DNA of 32,352 nucleotides, taken from positions 121,285-153,636 of the forward strand of contig JAQYVY010000002.1 in assembly GCA_030145195.1 (NCBI GenBank). Reading direction: 5' to 3'. Positions 23,554 through 32,352 of this stretch are shown piece by piece. The translations under genes were made by a program, and so were the position numbers. How positions within the stretch are numbered: the stretch's first letter is position 1; each line of letters opens with the position of its first letter. The notes under the pieces are model-generated. The model ran no database searches, was not told the DNA's origin, and worked only from the letters and a program-made list of their open reading frames with translations. The DNA comes from Desulfuromonadales bacterium. GTDB lineage: Bacteria > Desulfobacterota > Desulfuromonadia > Desulfuromonadales > BM103.

Positions 23554-24046
23554 TTAACGCAAAGACGCAAAGACGCAAAGGCTGGCTACAACTCCGGCAA
23601 CCCATTGACAACCCTGTGAATGCCATCTTTAACAAAATTGTTTCCAAAGTTAATAATTAACCCCAACCTTAATCCGGTAAGCCTGAGGTAAGTCAGCAAC
23701 TGCGTATGGAAGATCGGGTTCAATTTCTCTACAGCCTTAACCTCAACAACGAGTTTATCCGAAACCAGCAGATCAAGGACGAGAGGCTTCTTTATTTCAA
23801 GACCTTTGTACAAAACCGGCACCGGCAACTGCCTCACTACCGGCAGATTCCGCAACGTCAGTTCACGAGCTAAGGCCTGCTCATAGATGTCTTCAAGTAA
23901 ACCCGGCCCACCCAGCTCACGATGCACCTCTATTGCCGCACCAATAACCTGACGACTAATCGCATTCTCATTCAATTTCCCCTCCTTAACGACAATAACA
24001 ATAAAATAAAAAAGTCTTTCTTTGCGCCTTTGCGGCTTTGCGTTAA
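23554..24046. mobile_element. Octamer-array element E (CGC class) carrying a GxxExxY gene
   Basis: The left arm at 23554-23580 and right arm at 24020-24046 are 27-nt inverted arrays (TTAACGCAAAG then two further CGCAAAG units) matching at 25 of 27 positions. The only content between them is one intact GxxExxY gene with its own ribosome site, so the unit of 493 bp looks like a mobile cassette. It sits between meaB and mce, 5 bp after the meaB stop and 24 bp before the mce start codon. No target-site duplication was recognised. Mobility is inferred from structure and from the sister elements in this window. Confidence 0.7.
23586..23975 (-). CDS. GxxExxY-family protein, PD-(D/E)XK nuclease-like
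   Basis: The 129-aa product begins MNENAISRQVIGAAIEVHRE. The family motif is G25-L-L-E28-D-I-Y31. A PD-(D/E)XK-type core follows: D68 in LVLDLLV, E78 and K80 in VVEVKAVEK, then Q92 in HTQLLTYLRLTG, as in the PDDEXK_3 group. The start is a TTG at 23975 behind AAGGAGGGG; the longer frame to 24215 runs through the repeat arm and meaB and is not real. Family members often occur as several copies in a genome; their function is unsettled. Here the gene is tightly framed by inverted octamer arrays, so it may nick or process those arrays. Confidence 0.85.
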   Translation of the reverse strand: MNENAISRQVIGAAIEVHRELGGPGLLEDIYEQALARELTLRNLPVVRQLPVPVLYKGLEIKKPLVLDLLVSDKLVVEVKAVEKLNPIFHTQLLTYLRLTGLRLGLIINFGNNFVKDGIHRVVNGLPEL

Positions 24047-24051
24047 AACGA

Positions 24052-25029
24052 TCAGCCTCTCTTAAACGCCCCCAAAAGCCGTCGCACCGCCGCTCCCGGC
24101 GTGGTGGTGCCGCTAGCGACAGATTCCTGGATTTGCGGTAACAGCACTTCGATTTTAGGATGACGCAAAAACATCTGTTTAAGATCGTCTTGGAGCAGGG
24201 TCCACATCCAGTCATTGGCCTGTAGCTTGCGCCGGTCTTCGAGTTCGCCGCTTGCTTGCATGCGGGTGCGGAAATCGACGATGGCGTCCCACACCTCAGA
24301 GATGCCTTGATTGTGCAAGGCGCTGCAGAGCATGGCGGGCACCTGCCAGTTCATACTTTTGGGTTTGAGCATGTGCAAGGCGTTGACGTACTGCTGGCGG
24401 GCCAGTTTAGCTCGGGGGAGGTTGTCGCCTTCGGCTTTGTTGATCAGGATCGCGTCGGCAATCTCCATGACGCCGCGCTTGATCCCCTGCAGCTCATCGC
24501 CAGCATTGGGCAGTTGCAGCAACAGAAAGAAGTCAACCATGGACGCGACCGTGATCTCGGACTGACCAACTCCGACCGTTTCGACAATAATCACATCATA
24601 GCCAGCAGCTTCGCAGGTGAGCATGGTCTCGCGGGTTTTACGGGCCACGCCGCCGAGCGTATCACCAGCGGGTGAGGGCCGGATAAAGGCATTGGCCTCT
24701 CGGGCCAGCTCTTCCATGCGAGTCTTGTCACCAAGAATGCTGCCACCGGAAATCTGCGAAGAGGGATCGACCGTCAGCACCGCGACTTTGTGGCCCTGAC
24801 TGAGCAGGTACATACCGAAAGCTTCGATAAAGGTGCTCTTGCCAACCCCGGGGACGCCGGAGATGCCAAGGCGGATGGATTTGCCCGTATCAGGGAGGAG
24901 TTCGTCGAGCAGAGTGGTTGTGGCGAGAGAGTGGTCGAGGTTGCGGCTTTCAATCAGGGTGATGGCTTTGGCCAGGGCACGCACGTTCCCGGCCCGGACT
25001 CCAGCGGCGATGTCTTCGATTTTGATCAT
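24052..25029 (-). CDS. meaB: MeaB-type GTPase, methylmalonyl-CoA mutase chaperone
   Basis: G3E-family GTPase that guards B12 loading and protects methylmalonyl-CoA mutase from inactivation. The 325-aa length fits. Walker A is GVPGVGKST (residues 58-66), with VDPSSQISGGSILGDKTRM, the base-specific LINKAEGD motif and an ETVGVGQSE switch region, all typical of MeaB/ArgK. Its partner mutB lies upstream on the same strand, but the mutB terminator and element F stand between, so meaB may need its own promoter. The ribosome site is modest (CAGG). Confidence 0.95.
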   Translation of the reverse strand: MIKIEDIAAGVRAGNVRALAKAITLIESRNLDHSLATTTLLDELLPDTGKSIRLGISGVPGVGKSTFIEAFGMYLLSQGHKVAVLTVDPSSQISGGSILGDKTRMEELAREANAFIRPSPAGDTLGGVARKTRETMLTCEAAGYDVIIVETVGVGQSEITVASMVDFFLLLQLPNAGDELQGIKRGVMEIADAILINKAEGDNLPRAKLARQQYVNALHMLKPKSMNWQVPAMLCSALHNQGISEVWDAIVDFRTRMQASGELEDRRKLQANDWMWTLLQDDLKQMFLRHPKIEVLLPQIQESVASGTTTPGAAVRRLLGAFKRG

Positions 25030-25045
25030 GATAGAACCTGTTTAT

Positions 25046-25242
25046 CGCCCGCTCGCGTTGCTCGCTCAAGACGCAAAGACGCGAAGAAGAAATCCCAAAA
25101 GAGTTAACGCCCGCTCGCGTTGCTCACTCAAGTCGCAAAGACGCAAAGGAGAACACAGAAAAAGCAAAAACCTTTAGTTTGGGGTTAAAACCCACAAAAG
25201 ATTTTGGAGGTTTCCTCTGCGATCTTTGCGTCTCTGCGTTAA
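25046..25242. repeat. Octamer-array element F (CGC class) with a 41-bp direct repeat
   Basis: A right arm at 25214-25242 is inverse to arrays at 25070-25086 and 25132-25148. Two direct copies of a 41-bp block (25046-25086 and 25108-25148, 38 of 41 identical) each contain CCCGCTCGCGTTGCTC followed by CTCAAG and an octamer array. The second copy is preceded by TTAACGC, so the GCTCGCG block seems to split an older array. It lies between the mutB terminator and meaB. Confidence 0.75.
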
Positions 25243-25260
25243 ATTGCTTTTGATTATAAC

Positions 25261-25292
25261 AAAAAATGAGGGCAGACTTTCGTCTGCCCTCA
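25261..25292 (-). terminator. Intrinsic terminator after mutB
   Basis: An 11-bp perfect stem (TGAGGGCAGAC / GTCTGCCCTCA) with a GAAA tetraloop on the minus strand, followed by six T's (forward A's at 25261-25266). It is 18 bases past the mutB stop. Confidence 0.92.
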
Positions 25293-25310
25293 TCAATGTT
25301 TCGCGGCTAA

Positions 25311-27455
<2,145 letters not shown>

Positions 27456-27501
27456 AAGTGTCAATCCTTTGGAATAAACAGACAGTTCTATAAACGAAAA
27501 A

Positions 27502-27634
27502 AGTTAGCCACTAAAGTACCAAGACACGGAGAACTTCTTAGGTTGTTGCCTAACCCCTTCAATAGAGCAAGGGTATGATTTTGTTTTGTTCCTGCATCGG
27601 GTCACTTGGTGACTTTGTGTCTTGGTGGCCAACT
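27502..27634. repeat. Octamer-array element G (CCAC class), gene-less, homologous to element A
   Basis: Arms at 27502-27531 (AGTTAGCCACTAAAG onward) and 27602-27634 are inverse arrays. The interior contains 27572-27591, the exact complement of 15093-15112 in element A, and aligns to A throughout. An 8-bp direct repeat TCTATAAA occurs on both sides (27487-27494 and 27649-27656), a possible target duplication. The element fills most of the gap between the XRE-cupin gene and mutB, so the mutB promoter must lie in or beside it. Confidence 0.8.
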
Positions 27635-27743
27635 CAAGTTGTGCCTAGTCTATAAATCCGTAAAAAAAAACGACAACCAAGAAACAAGTCCGGAGGCAGG
27701 TTATCCCGGCCTAAGTCCCAAGTCCTCGACCGCCGTGATTTTT

Positions 27744-28304
27744 TTAGCGTGTCACAATCGCCAGAACCTGAACCTCTTCATCACCACAGGCCAGCAAGCG
27801 ATGTTTGAGGGTGGCGTCAAAATAAACCGCGTCACCCTCTTCCAGGATGATTCGCTCATCTTCGAGAATAACTTCAGCCCTGCCCTTGAGGATCAACAGA
27901 AATTCTTCGCCTTCATGGTTATAGAGGGTCTCTTCATCCGGGCGTTTCGCGACCGTGACCATGAAGGGTTCCATCTTCTTGTTGCGCTTGCGAAAAGAAA
28001 GCGCCTCATAAGTGTAGCCGTGCCCTGTACCCGCGACCGAGATGACCCGACTGACCTCTCGCCGCTCCATTTTTCTGACCACTTCATACTTGCAGTCAAC
28101 CTCTTCTTCCTCGAAGAACAAACCAATCTTGACATCAAAGAAGCGAGCAATCTTGGAGAGCGTCGCAATGGGTGGTGAAACGTTATTATTCTCAATCTGG
28201 GAAATCAACGCAGGCGAGAACCCGGTTTCACGTGCCACACCTTGCAGTGTCAGCTTGCGAGCCTTGCGCAGTTCCTTGATTTTTGCTCCAATATTGTACT
28301 CCAC
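27744..28304 (-). CDS. XRE-family regulator with C-terminal cupin domain
   Basis: Transcriptional regulator of 186 aa. Residues 1-65 form a helix-turn-helix of the Cro/CI type (IGAKIKELRKARKLTLQGVA, then SPALISQIENNNVSPPIATL). Residues about 110-185 form a cupin (ETLYNHEGEEFLLILKGRAE, then LEEGDAVYFDATLKHRLL) that probably binds a small effector. Such SinR/PuuR-like proteins often control nearby metabolic genes. I take the GTG at 28304 (MEYNIGAKIKE) because AAAAGG lies six bases upstream; the TTG at 28322 has no ribosome site. It precedes mutB on the same strand and may regulate the methylmalonyl-CoA genes and itself. Confidence 0.88.
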   Translation of the reverse strand: MEYNIGAKIKELRKARKLTLQGVARETGFSPALISQIENNNVSPPIATLSKIARFFDVKIGLFFEEEEVDCKYEVVRKMERREVSRVISVAGTGHGYTYEALSFRKRNKKMEPFMVTVAKRPDEETLYNHEGEEFLLILKGRAEVILEDERIILEEGDAVYFDATLKHRLLACGDEEVQVLAIVTR

Positions 28305-28348
28305 ATTAGGCCTTTTGCTCAAAATAGAATAAGGTTTTATAGCGTGTT

Positions 28349-28378
28349 GATATACCTGAAAAAAGGGGTGTTTGTCAA
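28349..28378 (-). promoter_or_regulatory. Promoter of the XRE-cupin gene
   Basis: Minus strand TTGACA (forward 28373-28378), 18 nt, TATATC (forward 28349-28354). The start near 28342 gives a leader of about 40 nt. Confidence 0.6.
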
Positions 28379-28410
28379 TAAATATTTATTTATGGTAAAA
28401 AGTATTTACC
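28377..28410. promoter_or_regulatory. Two palindromes upstream of the XRE-cupin promoter
   Basis: AATAAATATTTATT (28377-28390) is a perfect 14-nt palindrome touching the -35, and GGTAAA / TTTACC (28394-28399 and 28405-28410) is a second inverted repeat with a 5-nt centre. Both are plausible operators, perhaps for autoregulation, inferred from position only. Confidence 0.45.
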
Positions 28411-28821
28411 TATATTAAACGTGCAAGTCATTGGCTTCATTCATCTCTACCAGTAAATGCTTTCCATGGCCGTCTCACAGCAAGACTCGCAGTGAAAAGT
28501 TCACGAACTTCGGCATCGCAACTGACTTTTTTGTCTCCAAACAGCCCCAGTCGAGAAACAGCGGTTGACCCCAGGCCCTAAGAATAATCTTCGAAATTTA
28601 CTTTTTAGGCCCAAAAACCAGGATGCTTTTGACATCACCATTTTCAAACCAATGGTCTATTATTGAAAAGTTGAACAATATCAGTAAATTAGGCAATATC
28701 TCTACCGTTATCAGAGAAGTACTTCCGCCACGGCGAAACTCAAAATTAAAATCCCAGTCTACACAACAAAACAACCGAGATCATAACATACCGTTTTATA
28801 AGGGCTTTTTGCGTTTTTTGC
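28411..28821. other. Gap between the XRE-cupin and zinc-ribbon genes
   Basis: AT-rich sequence with no supported gene. The plus-strand frame at 28623-28853 has no ribosome site, a composition unlike the neighbours, and runs into the promoter at 28822-28849. No terminator, RNA or repeat was recognised. Confidence 0.5.
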
Positions 28822-28849
28822 TTGCATTAATGAGCAGAAGGACTATTCT
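28822..28849 (+). promoter_or_regulatory. Promoter of the zinc-ribbon gene
   Basis: TTGCAT (28822-28827), 16 nt, TATTCT (28844-28849), about 50 bases before the ATG. Confidence 0.5.
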
Positions 28850-28899
28850 GTAACTATATTTGAGACGTTAAACCACATCAGGGATCAACGGAGACGACC

Positions 28900-29106
28900 A
28901 TGAGATGCCCAGTTTGTAAAAACACCGAACAACATCTGGAAATTGATGCACATTACAACGGTTTTGATGAAGAAGTTGTCGAATGTGACGTGTGCGGAAC
29001 CATCTGGTCCATCAACCATGGCATGATGGACATTGTCAAAGATGTTCAGGCGCATTCATTCCTTGAAGCAACAACTGAGCTGGTAGAGGGCGCTGACTAT
29101 CACTAG
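28900..29106 (+). CDS. Small zinc-ribbon protein, 68 aa, function unknown
   Basis: Starts MRCPVCKNTEQHLEIDAHYN. Two CxxC knuckles, C3/C6 and C29/C32 (CDVCGTIW), make a zinc ribbon, followed by an acidic helix (MMDIVKDVQAHSFLEATTEL). There is no signal peptide, so it is cytosolic. The ATG has GGAG upstream. It stands alone between its own promoter and terminator. It resembles the zinc-ribbon pieces found in many small redox or nucleic-acid-binding proteins but I do not recognise the family. Confidence 0.8.
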   Translation: MRCPVCKNTEQHLEIDAHYNGFDEEVVECDVCGTIWSINHGMMDIVKDVQAHSFLEATTELVEGADYH

Positions 29107-29136
29107 CAAAAGTGGCAGACAGCACGACAGCCCAAG

Positions 29137-29194
29137 AAAAAAGACCTGCCACATGCGTCTCCATTGACGTGTTTGAGTTGGTCTTTTTCTTTTC
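29137..29194 (+). terminator. Intrinsic terminator after the zinc-ribbon gene
   Basis: AAAAAGACC pairs with GGTCTTTTT (29180-29188) around an inner GCGTC/GACGT stem, and TCTTTT follows. The inner stem is imperfect. Confidence 0.6.
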
Positions 29195-29261
29195 GGGCCG
29201 TGGTCCCCTTGATCTGCAAGCAAACGCCCATTATTAAAACAAGCAATTAGCCAACGAAGCC

Positions 29262-29293
29262 AAAAGCGCCCCGTCTGTTTTCAGACGGGGCGC
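29262..29293 (-). terminator. Intrinsic terminator after the biotin carboxylase gene
   Basis: A 12-bp perfect stem (GCGCCCCGTCTG / CAGACGGGGCGC) with a 4-nt loop and four T's on the minus strand, 38 bases past the stop. Confidence 0.88.
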
Positions 29294-29331
29294 GATGCTT
29301 TGGGACAACACGGAACAGCTTGAAGTCTTGC

Positions 29332-32205
29332 TTAAAGAACAGATTCGAGATATTCCGCAGTGGTCGCACGCTTCTCATTTTCAATCTGTTTAGAATCAAC
29401 TTCGACAAACTTCTCGTCCGGAGTGATTTTGAAGATAGGCTGGCTCTTCTGCACGATAACGCCGTCGCCACCCTCAATCAGGATCTTGTCGATGGTGCCT
29501 GAGAACGGTGCCGGAACCTTGTTGAACATCTTCATGACTTCGAGGATGAAGAGCGGCTGGCCCTTCTCGAAGTGCATCCCTTCGGTCGCGAACGGCGGCA
29601 TCCCCGGTGCTTCCTGGGCATAGTACATGCCACCACCCGGCGTGACAATCTCATCGGCCTTGGTTGCTGGCGGCGGCACCAGCACTTTCTTCATAACAGC
29701 CTGCAGATCAGGATCATGCAAGTAGTCGGGGATGGTTACTTCGAGGTCTTCTTCAACCTTGAAGTCGTAGAACCCGGTCTTTTCGGCGAGCAGGAAGAGC
29801 AGACCGAAGAGCTCATTACCAACCTCAAAACCGAGATGGGCGGACTGAATCTCGACCCAGCTCTCCTCGTCAAAACCACCTTGCGGCTTATCTTTACTAA
29901 GGAGGTCATTGAGCTTGACGAATTCCTCTTTACCCAGGCTGAACTTCTGCCGCAACTCCGCGTAGAAGGCCAGCGCATTCTGCAGCAAGTCGCGGTCATG
30001 GGTCCAGATGACCTCGGCGGCAGGAGCGTCTGCACGCCAGGTCATATTGAGGAACTCATAAGTTTCTGCGAGAATAACCAGCGGGTTGCGCAACCAAACC
30101 AGCTTGGAGTTTTCGTACTTGAAGTTCTTACGATTAAGGCTCAACCAACCGGAAAGCAAATGGGGATCTTCCAGCAGTTTCTCCATCGGACGAGTCAAGA
30201 GGGTTCCCTTGCGATCGAGGGTCTCGGAAACCGCCTTGGCGGCTTCAGGATCACCACCATAAACCTTGCTGCAATGTTTCTTCATCGCCAGGAAAGCAAA
30301 GACCACATCCAGCTTGAGGGCCTCTTCCTTGAGCTTGCCGACCAGAGTCAGGTACGGAACCACGAAGCGAGTAGTCGGCTTCGCCATGACGTTCTGACCG
30401 AGGAACCAGTTGACCAGTCCGTAATGAAAGGAAAGGTTGGTCTCCAGATCGGTACCACGCAACACAGTGCTGCTCAAAACTTTAGAAAGCTGCTCATAGC
30501 TGTCAAGACGAGTCTGCCCCTTGGTCAGCAGCAGAGCAATGTTGGAGTCGTAAGCACCCGCCACCGTGTAGCGCATGAACTGGTTAGTGTCCGGGTTGAC
30601 CATACAGATGCCCTGGTCGTCGCGAATTTCACCATCAATCGGCTTTGACCAATAACGAATCACGCCACCAGCACTCGGTGACAACGAACAGTCAGTCGCG
30701 TTGAGACGCGCTTCGGCAGCAGCACCGAAACGCTGTTGCCGTTCTGGCCGCGGCACGGTCTTTTTATGCATGGCCAACAGGGCCATAGCCTCAACCAACG
30801 ACTCGACGACAAAGAACTCTTTTTTGTTCTTCGGATTGGTAAATTTGAGGCTGTAGACCAGCTCCGTAACCCGGTGCTCGACCTGGATGCGGGTGTTGAC
30901 CTCCATGAAATAGTGGCGAGCACCATCAACAATACACTCAAAAGTAGACGCTGAATCGAGCCCGACAGCCGTGCCAAAACGCTCTGATTCCTCTTCCATC
31001 CGCTTGAGGACCTTGAGGTCACTCTCCAACGCCTTAACCTGGGCTTTTTGTCCGGCTTTCTTCGCCGCGGCGATCTCCAGAGCCAGAGCTTCCTGGGTGA
31101 CAGAGATTTCCAGCAGCTTCTGCTCGTGCATCTGCAGGGAGCAATCACGACCACCAAGAGCGATACACCACTCGCCATTGCCGAGCAGCTGGATTTCGTT
31201 ATGGCGAGTCTGTTCAATGTTCAACTCAACCAGAACATTTTTGTTGTCGCCAACCCCGTTCGCCTTCACTTCGAGCAGAACCTCACGAACCAGTTCCGTC
31301 GCCGATGAAGCTGCCTTCTTGATGTCAGCATCACTCGGATTCTTCTTGGTCAGCAATGAGCCACCAAGGATCCGCTGGCCCTTACCACCGCCACCACCGA
31401 TCGCCTTGAGGCGAATCCTGGCACCAGGGTAGTTTTTGAACATGTCGAAGCACTCTTTTTCTACCTGGGCGCCGAGTTCGTCCATAGAGTAGAGATCGAG
31501 TCCCTTCGCGTAAGAGGCCATCAAAATATGGTCGGCAAGGGTCTCCAGAGCAAGGGTCTTGTCATCCAGGACCGTCTTGTCGCATTTGAGCTTTTCGGCC
31601 TTAACCAGCGCCAACAGAGCATCACGACTTGGATGCTTGGAAATCAGGGTACGGGCGGTCGCGTTGTCGATCCCTGGGGTAACTGAGACGTTAACGCTTA
31701 AAGCGGTCCGCTTCGCCTCGTCTTTTTTACCTGCGCCACGCTGGGTGGCAGCGCAGGGACCGATAAACCTGAGGCCAGCATCTTCAATCGCGGCAACGAA
31801 TTCATCGTCCTCGGCCATAAAGCCATAACCAGCAAAGATCGAGTCGTAACCGTTGTCTTTGGCGGTCTTGATAATCTGACCGATTCGCTCAACCCGCTCT
31901 TCCTTGGAAGCACCTGTGTAGTCGGGCACCCGGTGGACCCGGCTGTTATCAGTCAACAGACGCAGTTCCGGCGAGAGTGCGTTAGGGTAGATAATTGAAT
32001 CTTTCTCAGAAAGCAGAATACCGTAATGGGAAATCCCCATTTCTTGATAGACATTCATCGCTTCCAGGCGAATTGGACCGCGACAAACGATCAATGGCTT
32101 GAGCTCCTCGCAGGAGAAGGAACGAACCCACGCCGAATCGGACTGGCTCAAGCGGCGATCGCGGTGGATCAATGGATTGTTAGTGTAATTATCAGACTGT
32201 GCCAT
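29332..32205 (-). CDS. Biotin carboxylase-biotin carrier fusion, putative acyl-CoA carboxylase subunit
   Basis: ATP-dependent carboxylation of biotin for transfer to an acyl-CoA. The 957-aa product has a biotin carboxylase N-domain (IVCRGPIRLEAMNVY, GYGFMAEDDEFV, IGPCAAT), an ATP-grasp glycine loop (AIGGGGGKGQRI, about residues 268-279), the catalytic EVNTRIQVEHRVTE, a long central part, and a C-terminal carrier domain with EVMKM, Lys892 being the biotin site. No carboxyltransferase domain is visible. It is longer than AccC (about 450) or PccA (about 670) and has an extra stretch of about 70 residues near 195-265. Given mutB, meaB and mce nearby, propionyl-CoA is a likely substrate. GGAGATAAA precedes the ATG. 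Confidence 0.8.
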   Translation of the reverse strand: MAQSDNYTNNPLIHRDRRLSQSDSAWVRSFSCEELKPLIVCRGPIRLEAMNVYQEMGISHYGILLSEKDSIIYPNALSPELRLLTDNSRVHRVPDYTGASKEERVERIGQIIKTAKDNGYDSIFAGYGFMAEDDEFVAAIEDAGLRFIGPCAATQRGAGKKDEAKRTALSVNVSVTPGIDNATARTLISKHPSRDALLALVKAEKLKCDKTVLDDKTLALETLADHILMASYAKGLDLYSMDELGAQVEKECFDMFKNYPGARIRLKAIGGGGGKGQRILGGSLLTKKNPSDADIKKAASSATELVREVLLEVKANGVGDNKNVLVELNIEQTRHNEIQLLGNGEWCIALGGRDCSLQMHEQKLLEISVTQEALALEIAAAKKAGQKAQVKALESDLKVLKRMEEESERFGTAVGLDSASTFECIVDGARHYFMEVNTRIQVEHRVTELVYSLKFTNPKNKKEFFVVESLVEAMALLAMHKKTVPRPERQQRFGAAAEARLNATDCSLSPSAGGVIRYWSKPIDGEIRDDQGICMVNPDTNQFMRYTVAGAYDSNIALLLTKGQTRLDSYEQLSKVLSSTVLRGTDLETNLSFHYGLVNWFLGQNVMAKPTTRFVVPYLTLVGKLKEEALKLDVVFAFLAMKKHCSKVYGGDPEAAKAVSETLDRKGTLLTRPMEKLLEDPHLLSGWLSLNRKNFKYENSKLVWLRNPLVILAETYEFLNMTWRADAPAAEVIWTHDRDLLQNALAFYAELRQKFSLGKEEFVKLNDLLSKDKPQGGFDEESWVEIQSAHLGFEVGNELFGLLFLLAEKTGFYDFKVEEDLEVTIPDYLHDPDLQAVMKKVLVPPPATKADEIVTPGGGMYYAQEAPGMPPFATEGMHFEKGQPLFILEVMKMFNKVPAPFSGTIDKILIEGGDGVIVQKSQPIFKITPDEKFVEVDSKQIENEKRATTAEYLESVL

Positions 32206-32207
32206 TT

Positions 32208-32238
32208 TTTATCTCCAAATCTGGTTTATCTCCAAATC
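32208..32238 (-). repeat. Tandem duplication of the ribosome binding site before the biotin carboxylase gene
   Basis: GATTTGGAGATAAA occurs twice, separated by three bases (forward 32208-32221 and 32225-32238), each with the GGAG core. Only the copy nearest the ATG is at working distance. It is a recent-looking 17-nt tandem duplication. Confidence 0.85.
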
Positions 32239-32277
32239 GAAACCTTGACTCAATTAAAGCGACAATATCCAAAGAGA

Positions 32278-32352
32278 TTAATGGAATTCGCGCTGGACAT
32301 CCTGCCACGATGATGCTTGGTAGTGCCGGAGCAAAAAGCTCAGGTTCTCACC
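32278..32352 (-). CDS. C-terminal end of an unidentified gene, cut by the right edge
   Basis: One minus-strand frame is open from the right edge to a TAA at 32278, giving 24 residues ending WQDVQREFH. The other two frames are closed. It lies 72 bp upstream of the biotin carboxylase start on the same strand. It could be the end of an operon partner, but the short piece matches no family that I know. Confidence 0.4.
   Translation of the reverse strand, partial: GENLSFLLRHYQASSWQDVQREFH

Noticed and set aside
23976-24215. 80-residue N-terminal extension of the GxxExxY protein
   Set aside because: It crosses the repeat arm and overlaps meaB out of frame; a TTG with a strong ribosome site at 23975 gives the normal family length.
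23554-25242. Possible CRISPR array in the regularly spaced CGCAAAGA repeats
   Set aside because: The unit is 8 nt with no unique spacers and the arrays are inverted pairs in gaps; no cas gene is present.
28623-28853. 76-residue plus-strand frame before the zinc-ribbon gene
   Set aside because: No ribosome site, odd composition, no recognisable motif, and it runs into the promoter region.
29572-30648. Long plus-strand frame of 358 residues opposite the biotin carboxylase gene
   Set aside because: It is the antisense shadow of a well-supported gene and shows no family motif or ribosome site.

Overview
The window looks like chromosome from a Desulfuromonadales-type delta-proteobacterium (Geobacter / Desulfuromonas / Pelobacter relatives). 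This is inferred from gene content, not from a database search. The clues are an MtrA/MtrB-like decaheme porin-cytochrome pair, a rho-rpmE-thyX-prfA-prmC translation and termination cluster, a methylmalonyl-CoA mutase/MeaB/epimerase set, a TrpX-like binding protein beside a chemoreceptor, and many intergenic 'CGCAAAGA' octamer arrays. Several genes use TTG or GTG starts behind strong Shine-Dalgarno sequences, so several starts were moved inward from the longest open frame.

Layout. 1-5480 (minus strand): gluQRS, rho, rpmE, thyX, prfA and prmC, the last cut by the left edge. 5800-13493 (plus strand): an Rrf2 Fe-S regulator, a decaheme lipoprotein cytochrome, an MtrB/PioB-type outer-membrane barrel with its own CXXCH motif, a TrpX-like binding protein and a methyl-accepting chemotaxis protein. 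Between the regulator and the cytochrome, on the opposite strand, lies a compact predicted small RNA with an extended -10 promoter, two hairpins, a C-rich loop and a U8 terminator. 13516-14956: metX under a SAM-I riboswitch with an intrinsic terminator on each side of the gene. 15206-17248 (minus): oligoendopeptidase F followed by a 57-aa Cys-rich protein. 17540-18112: a GAF-domain protein. 18302-22230 (minus): an FG-GAP repeat secreted protein, a 16-stranded-type porin and a 45-aa lipoprotein. 22354-23015 (minus): a TlpA-like thioredoxin behind a promoter overlapped by a perfect 13-bp inverted repeat. 23122-28378 (minus): an XRE-cupin regulator, methylmalonyl-CoA mutase, MeaB and methylmalonyl-CoA epimerase. 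28822-29194 (plus): a small zinc-ribbon protein. 29262-32352 (minus): a 957-aa biotin carboxylase/biotin carrier fusion and the end of one more frame at the right edge.

The most unusual feature is a family of intergenic elements, seven loci in 32 kb. Each is bounded by short inverted arrays of an 8-nt unit of the form CRCNAAGN. One of them (23554-24046) carries a complete GxxExxY-family (PD-(D/E)XK-like) gene, so the other six may be gene-less relatives. Two gene-less copies (15053-15180 and 27502-27634) are homologous along their whole length. Three elements sit inside the methylmalonyl-CoA gene set.

How the genes fit together: mutB, meaB, mce and probably the biotin carboxylase form the propionyl-CoA/methylmalonyl-CoA to succinyl-CoA route. 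The cytochrome-barrel pair would carry electrons across the outer membrane, with an Fe-S regulator and a chemoreceptor alongside. prfA and prmC encode release factor 1 and the methylase that modifies its GGQ motif.
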